A stretch of 36,856 bases of DNA from Pseudomonadota bacterium. GTDB lineage: Bacteria > Pseudomonadota > Alphaproteobacteria > Caulobacterales > Caulobacteraceae. Made by a program: the position numbers and the translations under genes. Below are positions 1 through 7,239 of the stretch, piece after piece (position 1 is the first letter of the stretch; every line of letters begins with the position of its first letter). The notes beneath the pieces were generated by a model. The model did not search any database. It worked only from the letters and a program-made list of their open reading frames with translations, and had not been told where the DNA came from. Location: NCBI GenBank assembly GCA_023434015.1, contig JAEYTM010000209.1, forward strand, positions 1 through 36,856. The letters run 5' to 3'.

Positions 1-2
1 GC

Positions 3-611
3 CTGGTGCGGCCGCTGGTGGCCGCCGGTCTCGTGCCCGCGACCTTCCCGCTGACGGTCAACGCCATCTCCGGCTATTCCGGCGGCGGCCGCGGCCTGAT
101 CGAGGAATTCGAGGCGCCGGCGCCGGCGGGGACCAACGACGCCTTCCGGCCCTACGGCCTCCACATGTCTCACAAGCACCTGCCTGAGATGCAGGCGCAT
201 GCGGGCCTGGCTCATCCGCCGCTTTTCGCGCCGGCGGTCGGGCGCTACGCCCAGGGCTTGATCGTCGACGTGCCGCTGCAGCTCTGGGCGCTGCCGGGCA
301 AGCCGACGCCCGCCGACCTGCACACGGCCCTGCTGGCGGCCTACGCCGGCGAACGGTTCGTCGAGGTGGCCAGCGGCGCCGAATGCGCTGAGTTGCAGAA
401 GAGCCGGGCAGGGGCCGCCGGCTATGTCGCCGCCCTCGATCCAGAGGCGTTGAACGGCGGCAATCGGATGAAGCTCTATGTCTTCGGCGACGCCCAGGGG
501 ACCCAGGCGCGGCTGATCGCCGTGCTCGACAACCTCGGCAAGGGCGCGTCCGGCGCCGCCGTGCAGAACCTCAATCTGATGCTGGGCCTGGAGGAGGGCG
601 CCGGGCTCTGA
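3..611 (+). CDS. argC: N-acetyl-gamma-glutamyl-phosphate reductase, type 2, C-terminal part (5' truncated by window edge)
   Basis: ArgC reduces N-acetyl-glutamyl-5-phosphate to the semialdehyde with NADPH, the third step of arginine synthesis in the cytoplasm. The visible part is open from the first base of the window, so the gene starts upstream. It carries the family-typical segments PLVAAGL, SGYSGGG and HKHLPEMQ, followed by a hydrophobic strand (GLIVDVPLQLW). This arrangement fits the shorter type 2 ArgC class of alphaproteobacteria. The nucleotide-binding half and the catalytic cysteine lie outside the window and cannot be checked. An in-frame GTG at position 6 is not a real start, because conserved sequence continues to the edge. 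The msrB gene follows 48 bases downstream on the same strand. Confidence 0.88.
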   Translation: MVRPLVAAGLVPATFPLTVNAISGYSGGGRGLIEEFEAPAPAGTNDAFRPYGLHMSHKHLPEMQAHAGLAHPPLFAPAVGRYAQGLIVDVPLQLWALPGKPTPADLHTALLAAYAGERFVEVASGAECAELQKSRAGAAGYVAALDPEALNGGNRMKLYVFGDAQGTQARLIAVLDNLGKGASGAAVQNLNLMLGLEEGAGL

Positions 612-659
612 CGCGGGAAAGTCTTGCATCCGGATCGCGCGTCGCCACGTATCTGGATC

Positions 660-1151
660 ATGACCCCGACCGCGCTGTCGCGCCGCTATCTGCTGGTCTC
701 CGCCCTCGGGCTCGCCGTCCCGGGAGCCGGGCTGGCGGCCTACAAGGACCCCTATGCAGCTTCGCCGTGGCGTAAGGTCACCGACGCGGAGTGGCGCAAG
801 CGCTTGCCGGCGGCCAGCTATCGGATTCTGCGCCACGAGGACACCGAGCGGCCGGGCTCCAGCCCGCTGAACCGTGAAAAGCGCAAGGGCGTCTACGCCT
901 GCCTTGGCTGCGGCCTGCCGCTGTTTGAGTCCGCCTGGAAGTTCGAGAGCGGCACCGGCTGGCCCAGCTTCCACACCGTTATCAAGGGGGCGGTGGACAA
1001 GAAGCCGGACTTCAAGATCGGCGTGCCGCGGGACGAGTATCACTGCGCCCGCTGCCTGGGGCATCAGGGGCACGTCTTCAACGACGGGCCCCGTCCGACC
1101 GGACTGCGCTACTGCAACAACGGCTTCGCCCTGAGGTTCGTCCCGGCCTAG
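660..1151 (+). CDS. msrB: Exported peptide-methionine (R)-S-oxide reductase with Tat-like signal
   Basis: MsrB repairs methionine-R-sulfoxide in oxidised proteins. The 163-residue product begins with a twin-arginine type signal (SRRYLL at residues 7-12, then a hydrophobic stretch ending near AGLA at 23-26), so it is probably exported to the periplasm. The SelR domain follows: two zinc CxxC pairs (Cys81/Cys84 and Cys129/Cys132), the SGTGWPSF motif at 97-104, HQGHVF at 135-140, and the catalytic Cys152 in RYCNNG. I chose ATG 660 because it places the signal peptide at the N-terminus. A TTG at 624 would add 12 residues with no obvious role. The stop overlaps the stop of the convergent DUF2807 gene by four bases (CTAG). 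Confidence 0.9.
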   Translation: MTPTALSRRYLLVSALGLAVPGAGLAAYKDPYAASPWRKVTDAEWRKRLPAASYRILRHEDTERPGSSPLNREKRKGVYACLGCGLPLFESAWKFESGTGWPSFHTVIKGAVDKKPDFKIGVPRDEYHCARCLGHQGHVFNDGPRPTGLRYCNNGFALRFVPA

Positions 1152-1930
1152 GCCTTATCGCCGGGCGTGGACGGCGCCGCCGGTACGCCCTGGCGGATGC
1201 GCCCCGACCCGGAGACGTCCGTCTCCAGCCGCGCCGGATTGGTGCGCAGGTCCACTTCACCGGAACCCGAAATCTCCAGCGTGGCCCAGTCCTGCGGCGC
1301 GATGGACGCCTTGCCGGCCCCGGAGATATCCACCTTGGCGCCATCCGAAGCCAGGGTGCCGAGATCCGCCTTGCCCGAGCCGGAGATGTCCAGCTCGACC
1401 ACCTTGGCCTGGCCTTTGGCCACCACCTCCGCATCGCCGGAAAGGTCGATCTCCAGCCGGTCCTGCCGATAGCCTTCGATGGTCAGGCTGTTGGAACCGC
1501 CCAGGTCGAAGCGGGTGACGGCAGGGGCGGTCATGACGATGGTCAGCCGGCCGCCGTTGCGCACTCGGCGGTGGAGGCGAATCTTGCCGTCCTCCACCAC
1601 AACCTCATCGACCGTGCCTTTCGGCCCGGTGACCGTCAGCTTGCCGGGGCCGGCGGCCTGGGTGAAGGCCACGTCGGCTGGCAGTTCCAGCTCCAGAAGG
1701 TCGCCGCCGCTCCAGGCGAGCTCGCGCGTGGCCTGAGGACCGGAGCCGTCGACGCGTTCCCGGCCTTGGAGGCCACGGTCGTGGTCTTCCCAGTTCCAGC
1801 CGTCGTGGCGGCCGATCGACCAGACGCCGCGGGAGATCGCTTCGGGACCGCCGATGGAGATCGCCGCAGACAGCGCGATCAGGGCCACCATGAAGCCGGT
1901 GACGGCGATCAGGACCAGCACGCGGATCAT
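1148..1930 (-). CDS. Membrane-anchored GIN-domain (DUF2807) protein
   Basis: This is a 260-residue protein with one N-terminal membrane segment (residues about 3-27), a short charged linker (EDHDRGLQGRERVDGSG), and then a repetitive beta-rich region. That region has many short strands of the type LTIEGY, LEIDLSGDAEV, VELDISGSGKA, VDISGAGKA and LEISGSGEV, which is the pattern of DUF2807 (GIN / Toastrack-like) domains. It is the last gene of a PadR / DUF1700 / DUF2807 operon, and its ATG overlaps the DUF1700 stop (ATGA). The family is generally envelope-associated and its biochemical role is unsettled. The likely topology is inner-membrane anchored with a periplasmic beta-domain, which is inferred from the single hydrophobic segment. 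Confidence 0.8.
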   Translation of the reverse strand: MIRVLVLIAVTGFMVALIALSAAISIGGPEAISRGVWSIGRHDGWNWEDHDRGLQGRERVDGSGPQATRELAWSGGDLLELELPADVAFTQAAGPGKLTVTGPKGTVDEVVVEDGKIRLHRRVRNGGRLTIVMTAPAVTRFDLGGSNSLTIEGYRQDRLEIDLSGDAEVVAKGQAKVVELDISGSGKADLGTLASDGAKVDISGAGKASIAPQDWATLEISGSGEVDLRTNPARLETDVSGSGRIRQGVPAAPSTPGDKA

Positions 1931-2508
1931 CGGGCGTTCTCCTGGGTCTGAGGCTCGAGCGCGGGCTTGAGCAGGCGATAGTGCAGGCGGCCGTACCAGA
2001 CGAGGGCGTTGACCAGGCCGATGGTGACGAGAGTGACGATCGCGCCGACCGAGGTCGCCGCCGCCATCAGTCCGAGGCCGCCCAGCAGGGCTGCGGCGAC
2101 ACCGCCCGGCGGGTCGGCGAAGGGCCCGGCCGCGAACAGCACGCCGCCGGCGAAGAAGACGGCGATGGCGGCGATGGTGAAGCCGAAGATCACGCCCACC
2201 ACGGTCATCAGGATCGGCAGCAGGATCAGCAGGTCGATGGCCCCCAGGCCGAGAACGGCGAAGATCGCCGCCGCTGCCGCCGACGGATTGCGCTCCTGTT
2301 CCCAGCGCTTGAGGCCGATCTCGGCGCGCAGTTCGCGCGCCAGGCGGCCCGGATCGCCAAGGGCGGCGGCGACGTCGGCCTCGCTGCGGCCGGCGGCGAT
2401 CCCGTCGGTGAAGTGGGTTTCATAGTCGGCGATGATCTCGGCGACCGTCGCCGGAGGCAGGCCCCGCAGGCCATCCCGCAACCGGCCGATGAAAGCCTGG
2501 CGTGTCAT
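1927..2508 (-). CDS. DUF1700 (HAAS-type) membrane protein
   Basis: This 193-residue protein starts with the typical HAAS/DUF1700 helical domain (MTRQAFIGRLRDGLRGLPP, then IADYETHFTDGIAAGRSEADVAAALGDPGRLARE, residues about 1-62). About three to four hydrophobic segments follow, between residues 76 and 180. Its start overlaps the PadR stop and its stop overlaps the next start, both as ATGA, so translational coupling is very likely. In the families involved, HAAS domains pair with PadR-like regulators and are thought to sense or transmit membrane state. That assignment for this copy is inferred from context. No enzymatic motif is visible. Confidence 0.82.
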   Translation of the reverse strand: MTRQAFIGRLRDGLRGLPPATVAEIIADYETHFTDGIAAGRSEADVAAALGDPGRLARELRAEIGLKRWEQERNPSAAAAAIFAVLGLGAIDLLILLPILMTVVGVIFGFTIAAIAVFFAGGVLFAAGPFADPPGGVAAALLGGLGLMAAATSVGAIVTLVTIGLVNALVWYGRLHYRLLKPALEPQTQENAR

Positions 2509-2831
2509 TCCGCCCCTCCAAGGATGTCGTTCACGGACTGGGAGAACGCCGCCCAGGCCGCCTTCTGAGACGTGAAGCTGGCCCGGCCAGCTTCGGTCAG
2601 CCGGTAGTATTTGCGCGACGGCCCGGCGGAAGATTCCACCAGATAGGTCTCGACCAAGCCGTCGGTCTGCAGGCGCCTCATCAGCGGATAGATGGTGCCT
2701 TCACCCATGCCGATCGCTTCGGCCAGGCGGCTGGCGATTTCATAGGCGTAGCTGTCGTGCTGGGAGAGCAGCGCCAGAACGCAGAGTTCTAGCGACCCCT
2801 TCTTCAGCTGGACGTCGATGGCTTCCGGCAC
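2505..2831 (-). CDS. PadR-family transcriptional regulator
   Basis: This is a 108-residue winged-helix regulator. The PadR pattern is clear: LKKGSLELCVLALLS at the N-terminus, YAYEI, then the recognition region GEGTIYPLMRRLQTDGLVE, and a wing with SRKYYRLTEAGRA. I chose GTG 2831 because an AGGGA ribosome-binding site lies nine bases upstream. The longer reading from TTG 2867 has no ribosome-binding site and runs into the repeat region. It is first in an operon with DUF1700 and DUF2807 genes. PadR proteins commonly repress their own operon, and the tandem GCAAGGTA repeats just upstream are a candidate operator. The ligand or signal is unknown. Confidence 0.87.
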   Translation of the reverse strand: MPEAIDVQLKKGSLELCVLALLSQHDSYAYEIASRLAEAIGMGEGTIYPLMRRLQTDGLVETYLVESSAGPSRKYYRLTEAGRASFTSQKAAWAAFSQSVNDILGGAE

Positions 2832-2863
2832 GGCTGCGGCTCCCTTTCGATGTCTGTTGTACG

Positions 2864-2888
2864 GCAAGGTATCGTGTGACGCAAGGTA
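2864..2888. promoter_or_regulatory. Tandem GCAAGGTA repeats, candidate PadR operator
   Basis: GCAAGGTA occurs at 2864-2871 and again at 2881-2888, a 17-base period, with further similarity after each copy (CGTGTG and CGTGCG). It sits 33-57 bases upstream of the PadR GTG, in the 140-base gap to the divergent lipoprotein gene. Read on the minus strand the element is TACCTTGC twice. Its position suggests an autoregulatory operator or promoter element. No binding data are available here. Confidence 0.4.
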
Positions 2889-2971
2889 GCGTGCGTTACA
2901 TCTTAGTAAGGCGCCGGCGGTTGCCTTGGTTCAAAGGGGCGGCCTAGGTTTCCGGTTCGCAGGAGCGGGGC

Positions 2972-3415
2972 ATGCACAGGATCATCACCAGTTTCTCGAT
3001 GGCCCTGCTGCTCTGCCTGGCGGCCTGCGGCGATGCGTCCGTCGATCCGCAGGCAGACGAGCTTGGGCGCACCGCCTTCCGGGCCTTGCAGCGCGGCGAC
3101 TGGCGCGTGCTGCAGCCCCTGCTGTCGCCCGCGGCGGCTCAGGATCCCGAAACACAGGCGCGGCTGGAAGCGATGCGGCGCGACGTGCCGCTCCAGGCCC
3201 CCACGTCTGTCGAAGTGGTGGAGTGGCGCCCGTCCGGCCCGTCCGGCCCGGCAGGCGCAGCGGGGCCGGGGGCGAGCATCAGCTATCGCTACGACTTCTC
3301 GGCGCGGTCGGTGATCGTGAAGGTGAGATTCGCGCGTGACGGAGGCCGTCTCTCGGTCGCGGGCATGGAGATCGCGCCGGCGCCGGCAGCGCTCGGCGCG
3401 CCGCCTAGGACCTGA
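2972..3415 (+). CDS. Small lipoprotein of unknown function
   Basis: The 147-residue product has a lipoprotein signal with lipobox LAAC and lipidated Cys19. A GGAGCGGG ribosome-binding site precedes the ATG. The mature part starts with a helical segment (DELGRTAFRALQRGDWRVLQPLLSP), and then has a short proline/glycine-rich linker (PSGPSGPAGAAGPG, encoded by a small tandem repeat of CCGTCCGGCC near 3230-3250). A beta-rich tail follows (SISYRYDF, SVIVKVRFARDGGRLSVAGMEI). This resembles small NTF2-like or DUF4019-like export domains, but I cannot assign it to a family. Its last 11 bases overlap the convergent phaC gene. Confidence 0.72.
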   Translation: MHRIITSFSMALLLCLAACGDASVDPQADELGRTAFRALQRGDWRVLQPLLSPAAAQDPETQARLEAMRRDVPLQAPTSVEVVEWRPSGPSGPAGAAGPGASISYRYDFSARSVIVKVRFARDGGRLSVAGMEIAPAPAALGAPPRT

Positions 3416-5366
3416 CCTTCACATAGTCGCCGGGCGCGTCGCCCAGCGGCGTCAGCGGCCCCTTCGCCGGGTCGCGGGCGGCGACCAGCTTTCCGGACCT
3501 GACCTTCAGCCAGCCCGCCCAGTGCGGCCACCATGACCCGGGCGCCTCCGTCGCTGAGGATTGCCAGTCTTCCAGGCTCGCCGGCAGCTGGTCGCTGGTC
3601 CAGTGCTGGTACTTCCCGGCGGCCGGCGCATTGATGACGCCGGCGATATGGCCCGAACCCGCCATGGTGAAGGTGACCGGCCCGCCGAACAGCCTGGCGC
3701 CCTTGTAGACGGAGCGGGCCGGGGCGATGTGGTCCTCCTTCGAGGACTGCACATAGATCGGGGTCTTCACCTTACCGAGGTCGAGGGTGACGCCGTCGAG
3801 CACCAGCTCGCCCTTGGCCAGGGCGTTCTCGCCGTAGAACCTGCGCAGGTAGAAGAGATGAAGGGCCTTGGGCATCCGCGTCTGGTCGGAGTTCCAGAAC
3901 AGCAGGTCGAAGGGCTTGGGCTCCTTGCCCATCAGATAGTTGTTCACGAAGAACGACCAGATCAGGTCGTTCGAGCGCAGCGAGTTGAAGGTCTCGGCCA
4001 TGGCCTGGCCTGAGAGCACGCCGCCGCTGGCGTCCATCTGCTGCTCGAGCTCGGCGAGCCATTCCTCATTGGTGAACAGCAACAGGTCGCCGGCTTCCGA
4101 GAAGTCCTGCTGAGCGGCGAAGAAGGTGGCCGAGGCCACACGCCGGTCCTTCTTCGCCGCCATGTGGGCGAGGGTGGCCGACAGCAGGGTGCCGCCGATG
4201 CAGTAGCCGACGGTGTTGACCTGCTTGACGCCGCACTGGTCCATCGCCGCCTGCGTCCCGGCGTAGACGCCCTCGCGCATGTAGTCCTCGAACGTCCTGC
4301 CGGCCATCGACGGGTCCGGATTGACCCAGGAGGCGACGAAGACGGTGATCCCCTGGTCCGCCAGCCAGCGGATCATCGAGTTCTCCGGGCGCAGATCGAG
4401 GATGTAGAACTTGTTGATCCACGGCGGGAAGATCAGCAGGGGGATCTCGTGGACCTGCTCCGTCGTTGGAGAGAACTGCAACAACTCTATGATGTCGTTG
4501 CGGAACACCACCTTGCCCGGCGCGGTCGCGACGTTCTCGCCGATCCTGAACATCTCGTAGTCGGTCTGGGAGATCGCCAGCTTGCCGTCGCCGCGCTGCA
4601 GGTCGGCGACGAAGTTGTCCATCCCCCGCACCAGGCTGTCGCCGCCGGTGGCCATCACCTCGCGCAGGGCGGCGGGATTCGACGCCAGGAAGTTCGATGG
4701 GGAGAAGGCGTCGGTGAGCATCTTCATGAAGAACTCGACCCGGCGCTTGCTCATCGGGTCGACCGCGTCGACGTCCGCCACGAGGTCGTTCAGCCAGTTC
4801 GAGGTCAGCAGGTAGGACTGCTTGATCACGTCGAAGACGGGATTCTCCACCCAGTCCGGATCGCTGAACCGCCGGTCGCCCTTGGCGGGCGCGACAACGG
4901 GCTCGGACTGACCGTCGGTGATCCGCCGGGTCGCCGACTGCCACAGGTCGAGATAGCGGGTGAACAGGTCCGCCTGGGCGCGCATCAGGCGGTCGGGCTG
5001 GGCGGCGAGGCGGCCCATCACCTCAGTCAGCGCTGGGGCCACATGGAAGGGATCGGGGGTCAGGCCAGACGGCCTGTCCGCCTGGCGCAGCGCCATCTCG
5101 GCGATCGCGCCCTGGGCGGTGAGGGCGGCCCGGGCCAGATTGATCGACAGCTTCTCGAGTTGGCCGCGCTGCTCTGCCGACAGATGGGCGGGGTCGACGC
5201 CGGCGGGCGCAGCCGCGGCGGGTTCGGCAGGGGATGGCTTGGGCGCGGTCTTGGGGCGAGCGGCTTTGGCCACGGCGGCCTTGGGCTTGCCGGCCATCGG
5301 CGGGGCGACCTGAGGCTTGGCGGCCTTCCGGCGGGTTCTGACCGGCGTCGGGGACTTTTCACCCAT
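3405..5366 (-). CDS. phaC: Class I poly(R)-hydroxyalkanoic acid synthase
   Basis: PhaC polymerises (R)-3-hydroxyacyl-CoA into polyester granules. The 653-residue reading contains the PhaC N domain (from about residue 165, including NPVFDVIKQSYLL) and an alpha/beta-hydrolase core. The lipase-like box is GYCIGG with nucleophile Cys389, and the other catalytic residues are Asp545 in SSKEDHIAP and His573 in GSGHIAGV. About 60 N-terminal residues are rich in Ala, Pro and Lys, unlike the usual shorter N-terminus. I chose ATG 5366 because GGAAGG lies nine bases upstream. ATG 5375 directly abuts that site and is the alternative. Reading further upstream runs into the divergent lipoprotein gene. No phaA, phaB, phasin or depolymerase gene is adjacent. 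Confidence 0.93.
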   Translation of the reverse strand: MGEKSPTPVRTRRKAAKPQVAPPMAGKPKAAVAKAARPKTAPKPSPAEPAAAAPAGVDPAHLSAEQRGQLEKLSINLARAALTAQGAIAEMALRQADRPSGLTPDPFHVAPALTEVMGRLAAQPDRLMRAQADLFTRYLDLWQSATRRITDGQSEPVVAPAKGDRRFSDPDWVENPVFDVIKQSYLLTSNWLNDLVADVDAVDPMSKRRVEFFMKMLTDAFSPSNFLASNPAALREVMATGGDSLVRGMDNFVADLQRGDGKLAISQTDYEMFRIGENVATAPGKVVFRNDIIELLQFSPTTEQVHEIPLLIFPPWINKFYILDLRPENSMIRWLADQGITVFVASWVNPDPSMAGRTFEDYMREGVYAGTQAAMDQCGVKQVNTVGYCIGGTLLSATLAHMAAKKDRRVASATFFAAQQDFSEAGDLLLFTNEEWLAELEQQMDASGGVLSGQAMAETFNSLRSNDLIWSFFVNNYLMGKEPKPFDLLFWNSDQTRMPKALHLFYLRRFYGENALAKGELVLDGVTLDLGKVKTPIYVQSSKEDHIAPARSVYKGARLFGGPVTFTMAGSGHIAGVINAPAAGKYQHWTSDQLPASLEDWQSSATEAPGSWWPHWAGWLKVRSGKLVAARDPAKGPLTPLGDAPGDYVKVRS

Positions 5367-5439
5367 CTCACTCATCCTTCCGACCAAACCGCGGTCGCTC
5401 TTTCGCCACGGCCGATCATCGCATAAGAGCGTTGCGGAA

Positions 5440-5898
5440 ATGAATGCGCCCACTCGCCTTTTTCTGAACGCCCCGCGCCGCGCCAGGACTGCGCGCGCCG
5501 CGGCATGCGTCGGCCTGGGCGCCCTTCTTTCGGGCTGTATCGGCAATCCCTTCGACACCGCGAAGGTCGATCCGACCTCGCCGGTGGCCGGCGACGTCGA
5601 GCGGATGGCCCGCGCAAACAAGGATTATCCGAGCTTTTCCGAGATTCCACAGTTCCCGCCCGACGTGCGGCCGCTGCGCCTTTACGGACAGGCGGTGCGC
5701 CAGGCGACGCAGGTACGCGATCAGCTCGAACGCGAGACCGCGCCGGGGACCTGGGCTCTCCAGAACACCGGCGCCTTCGCCGATTCCGCCCGCGCCGCGG
5801 CGGGGCCGGACCTGTCCGCGGCGCCCGCACCGGACACCGCCGCCTTCGCCGAAGATCTGCGCAGGCGAGCTACACCGCCTCCGCCGCCCGTCAGATAG
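5440..5898 (+). CDS. Small lipoprotein of unknown function
   Basis: The predicted 152-residue protein has an arginine-rich N-region, a hydrophobic stretch and lipobox LSGC with Cys33. The mature region has a conserved-looking block (YPSFSEIPQFPPDVRPL), which resembles small alphaproteobacterial outer-membrane lipoproteins of unknown role. A low-complexity Ala/Pro tail ends in PPPPPVR. ATG 5440 puts the signal at the N-terminus. Longer in-frame readings overlap the phaC coding region and are unlikely. The gene is divergent from phaC with 73 bases between starts, and it precedes the aminotransferase by about 120 bases on the same strand. Confidence 0.7.
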   Translation: MNAPTRLFLNAPRRARTARAAACVGLGALLSGCIGNPFDTAKVDPTSPVAGDVERMARANKDYPSFSEIPQFPPDVRPLRLYGQAVRQATQVRDQLERETAPGTWALQNTGAFADSARAAAGPDLSAAPAPDTAAFAEDLRRRATPPPPPVR

Positions 5899-6018
5899 GG
5901 CCCGCGGAGGCTAAAAATCATTCGAATGGCTTGGCTGACTCCCGCCCGGAGTCTATCCATGCCCGACCTCAGCTCCCTGACAGCCGCAATGGGCAGCTCG
6001 CGGCGCAAGAGCTTTAAA

Positions 6019-7239
6019 ATGACTCCCGAATTCCACCGTATCCGACGCCTCCCGCCTTACGTCTTCGAGGAGGTGAACCGCATCAAGGCGCGCCTGCGCA
6101 GCGAGGGCGTGGACATTATCGACTTCGGCATGGGCAACCCCGACATGCCGACGCCGAAACACATCGTCGATAAGCTGGTCGAGACGGCCCGAGACCCCAA
6201 GGCCGGCCGCTATTCCGCGTCGCGCGGGATCGTCGGCCTGCGCAAGGCGATGGCCAACTATTACGACCGCCGGTTCGGTGTGAAGCTGAACCCTCAGACC
6301 GAGGTGATCGCCACCCTGGGGTCGAAGGAAGGCTTCGCCAACCTGGCTCAGGCGCTGACCGCGCCCGGCGACGTCATCGTCTGTCCGAACCCGGCCTATC
6401 CGATCCACGCCTACGGCTTCATCATGGCCGGCGGGGTGATCCGCCACGTGCCCGCGCCGTCGCCGGAGGAATATCTGGCCGGCGTCAGCCGGGCGGTGAA
6501 GCATTCCGCCCCGCCGCCCAGCGTGCTGATCGTCAGCTATCCGTCGAACCCGACGGCCCAGTGGGTGGATCTCGACTTCTACAAGGAGGTCGTGGCCCTG
6601 GCGAAGAAGCACGAGATGCTGGTGCTTTCCGACATCGCCTATTCGGAGATCTATTTCGACGACAACCCGCCGCCGTCGATCCTCCAGGTCGAGGGCGCCA
6701 AGGACATCGCCGTCGAGGTCAATTCGCTGTCGAAGACCTACGCCATGGCCGGCTGGCGCGTTGGCATGGTGGTCGGCAACGAGCGGATGTGCGCAGCCCT
6801 GGCCCGGGTGAAGTCCTATCTCGATTACGGCGCCTACACGCCGATCCAGGTGGCCGCGGCCGCCGCGCTCAACGGACCGCAGGACTGCGCCGACGAGATC
6901 CGCGCGATCTACAAGGGCCGCCGCGACACCCTGATCAGTTCGATGAAGCGGGCAGGGTGGGATATCCCCGCGCCGTCGGCCTCGATGTTCGCCTGGGCCC
7001 CGCTGCCCGAGGCATACAGGGAAGCCGGCTCGATGCTGTTCGCCAAGCTGCTGATCGAGGAGGCCGGGGTCGCCGTGGCGCCCGGCATCGCTTTCGGGGA
7101 GTATGGCGAGGGCTATGTGCGGATCGGGCTTGTGGAGAACGAGCACCGCATCCGGCAGGCTGCGCGCAATGTGAAGAAGTTCCTGGCCAACGCCGACGAG
7201 ATCCTCGGCCGCGCCCACAACACCATGGCGGCGCAATGA
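6019..7239 (+). CDS. PLP-dependent aminotransferase, alanine / LL-diaminopimelate aminotransferase-like (class I/II)
   Basis: This fold-type I aminotransferase probably makes or uses alanine, aspartate-family or related amino acids. The reading from ATG 6019 gives 406 residues, normal for the family. Typical elements are FHRIRRLPPYVFEEVN at the start, FGMGNPDMPTP, YSASRGI, NPAYPIHAYG, YPSNPTAQ, and the PLP lysine at about residue 239 in SLSKTYAMAGWR. The family-conserved region begins at 6019. An upstream ATG at 5959 has the better ribosome-binding site (GGAG, seven bases away) and would add 20 residues, so the true start is open. The stop overlaps the start of hom (ATGA), which suggests a joint role in aspartate-family metabolism. 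The exact substrate cannot be read from sequence. Confidence 0.88.
   Translation: MTPEFHRIRRLPPYVFEEVNRIKARLRSEGVDIIDFGMGNPDMPTPKHIVDKLVETARDPKAGRYSASRGIVGLRKAMANYYDRRFGVKLNPQTEVIATLGSKEGFANLAQALTAPGDVIVCPNPAYPIHAYGFIMAGGVIRHVPAPSPEEYLAGVSRAVKHSAPPPSVLIVSYPSNPTAQWVDLDFYKEVVALAKKHEMLVLSDIAYSEIYFDDNPPPSILQVEGAKDIAVEVNSLSKTYAMAGWRVGMVVGNERMCAALARVKSYLDYGAYTPIQVAAAAALNGPQDCADEIRAIYKGRRDTLISSMKRAGWDIPAPSASMFAWAPLPEAYREAGSMLFAKLLIEEAGVAVAPGIAFGEYGEGYVRIGLVENEHRIRQAARNVKKFLANADEILGRAHNTMAAQ

Noticed and set aside
6561..7235. N-terminal extension of the hom frame into the aminotransferase gene
   Set aside because: The extension has no domain and overlaps a well-supported gene. Homoserine dehydrogenase starts naturally at ATG 7236 with an ATGA overlap.
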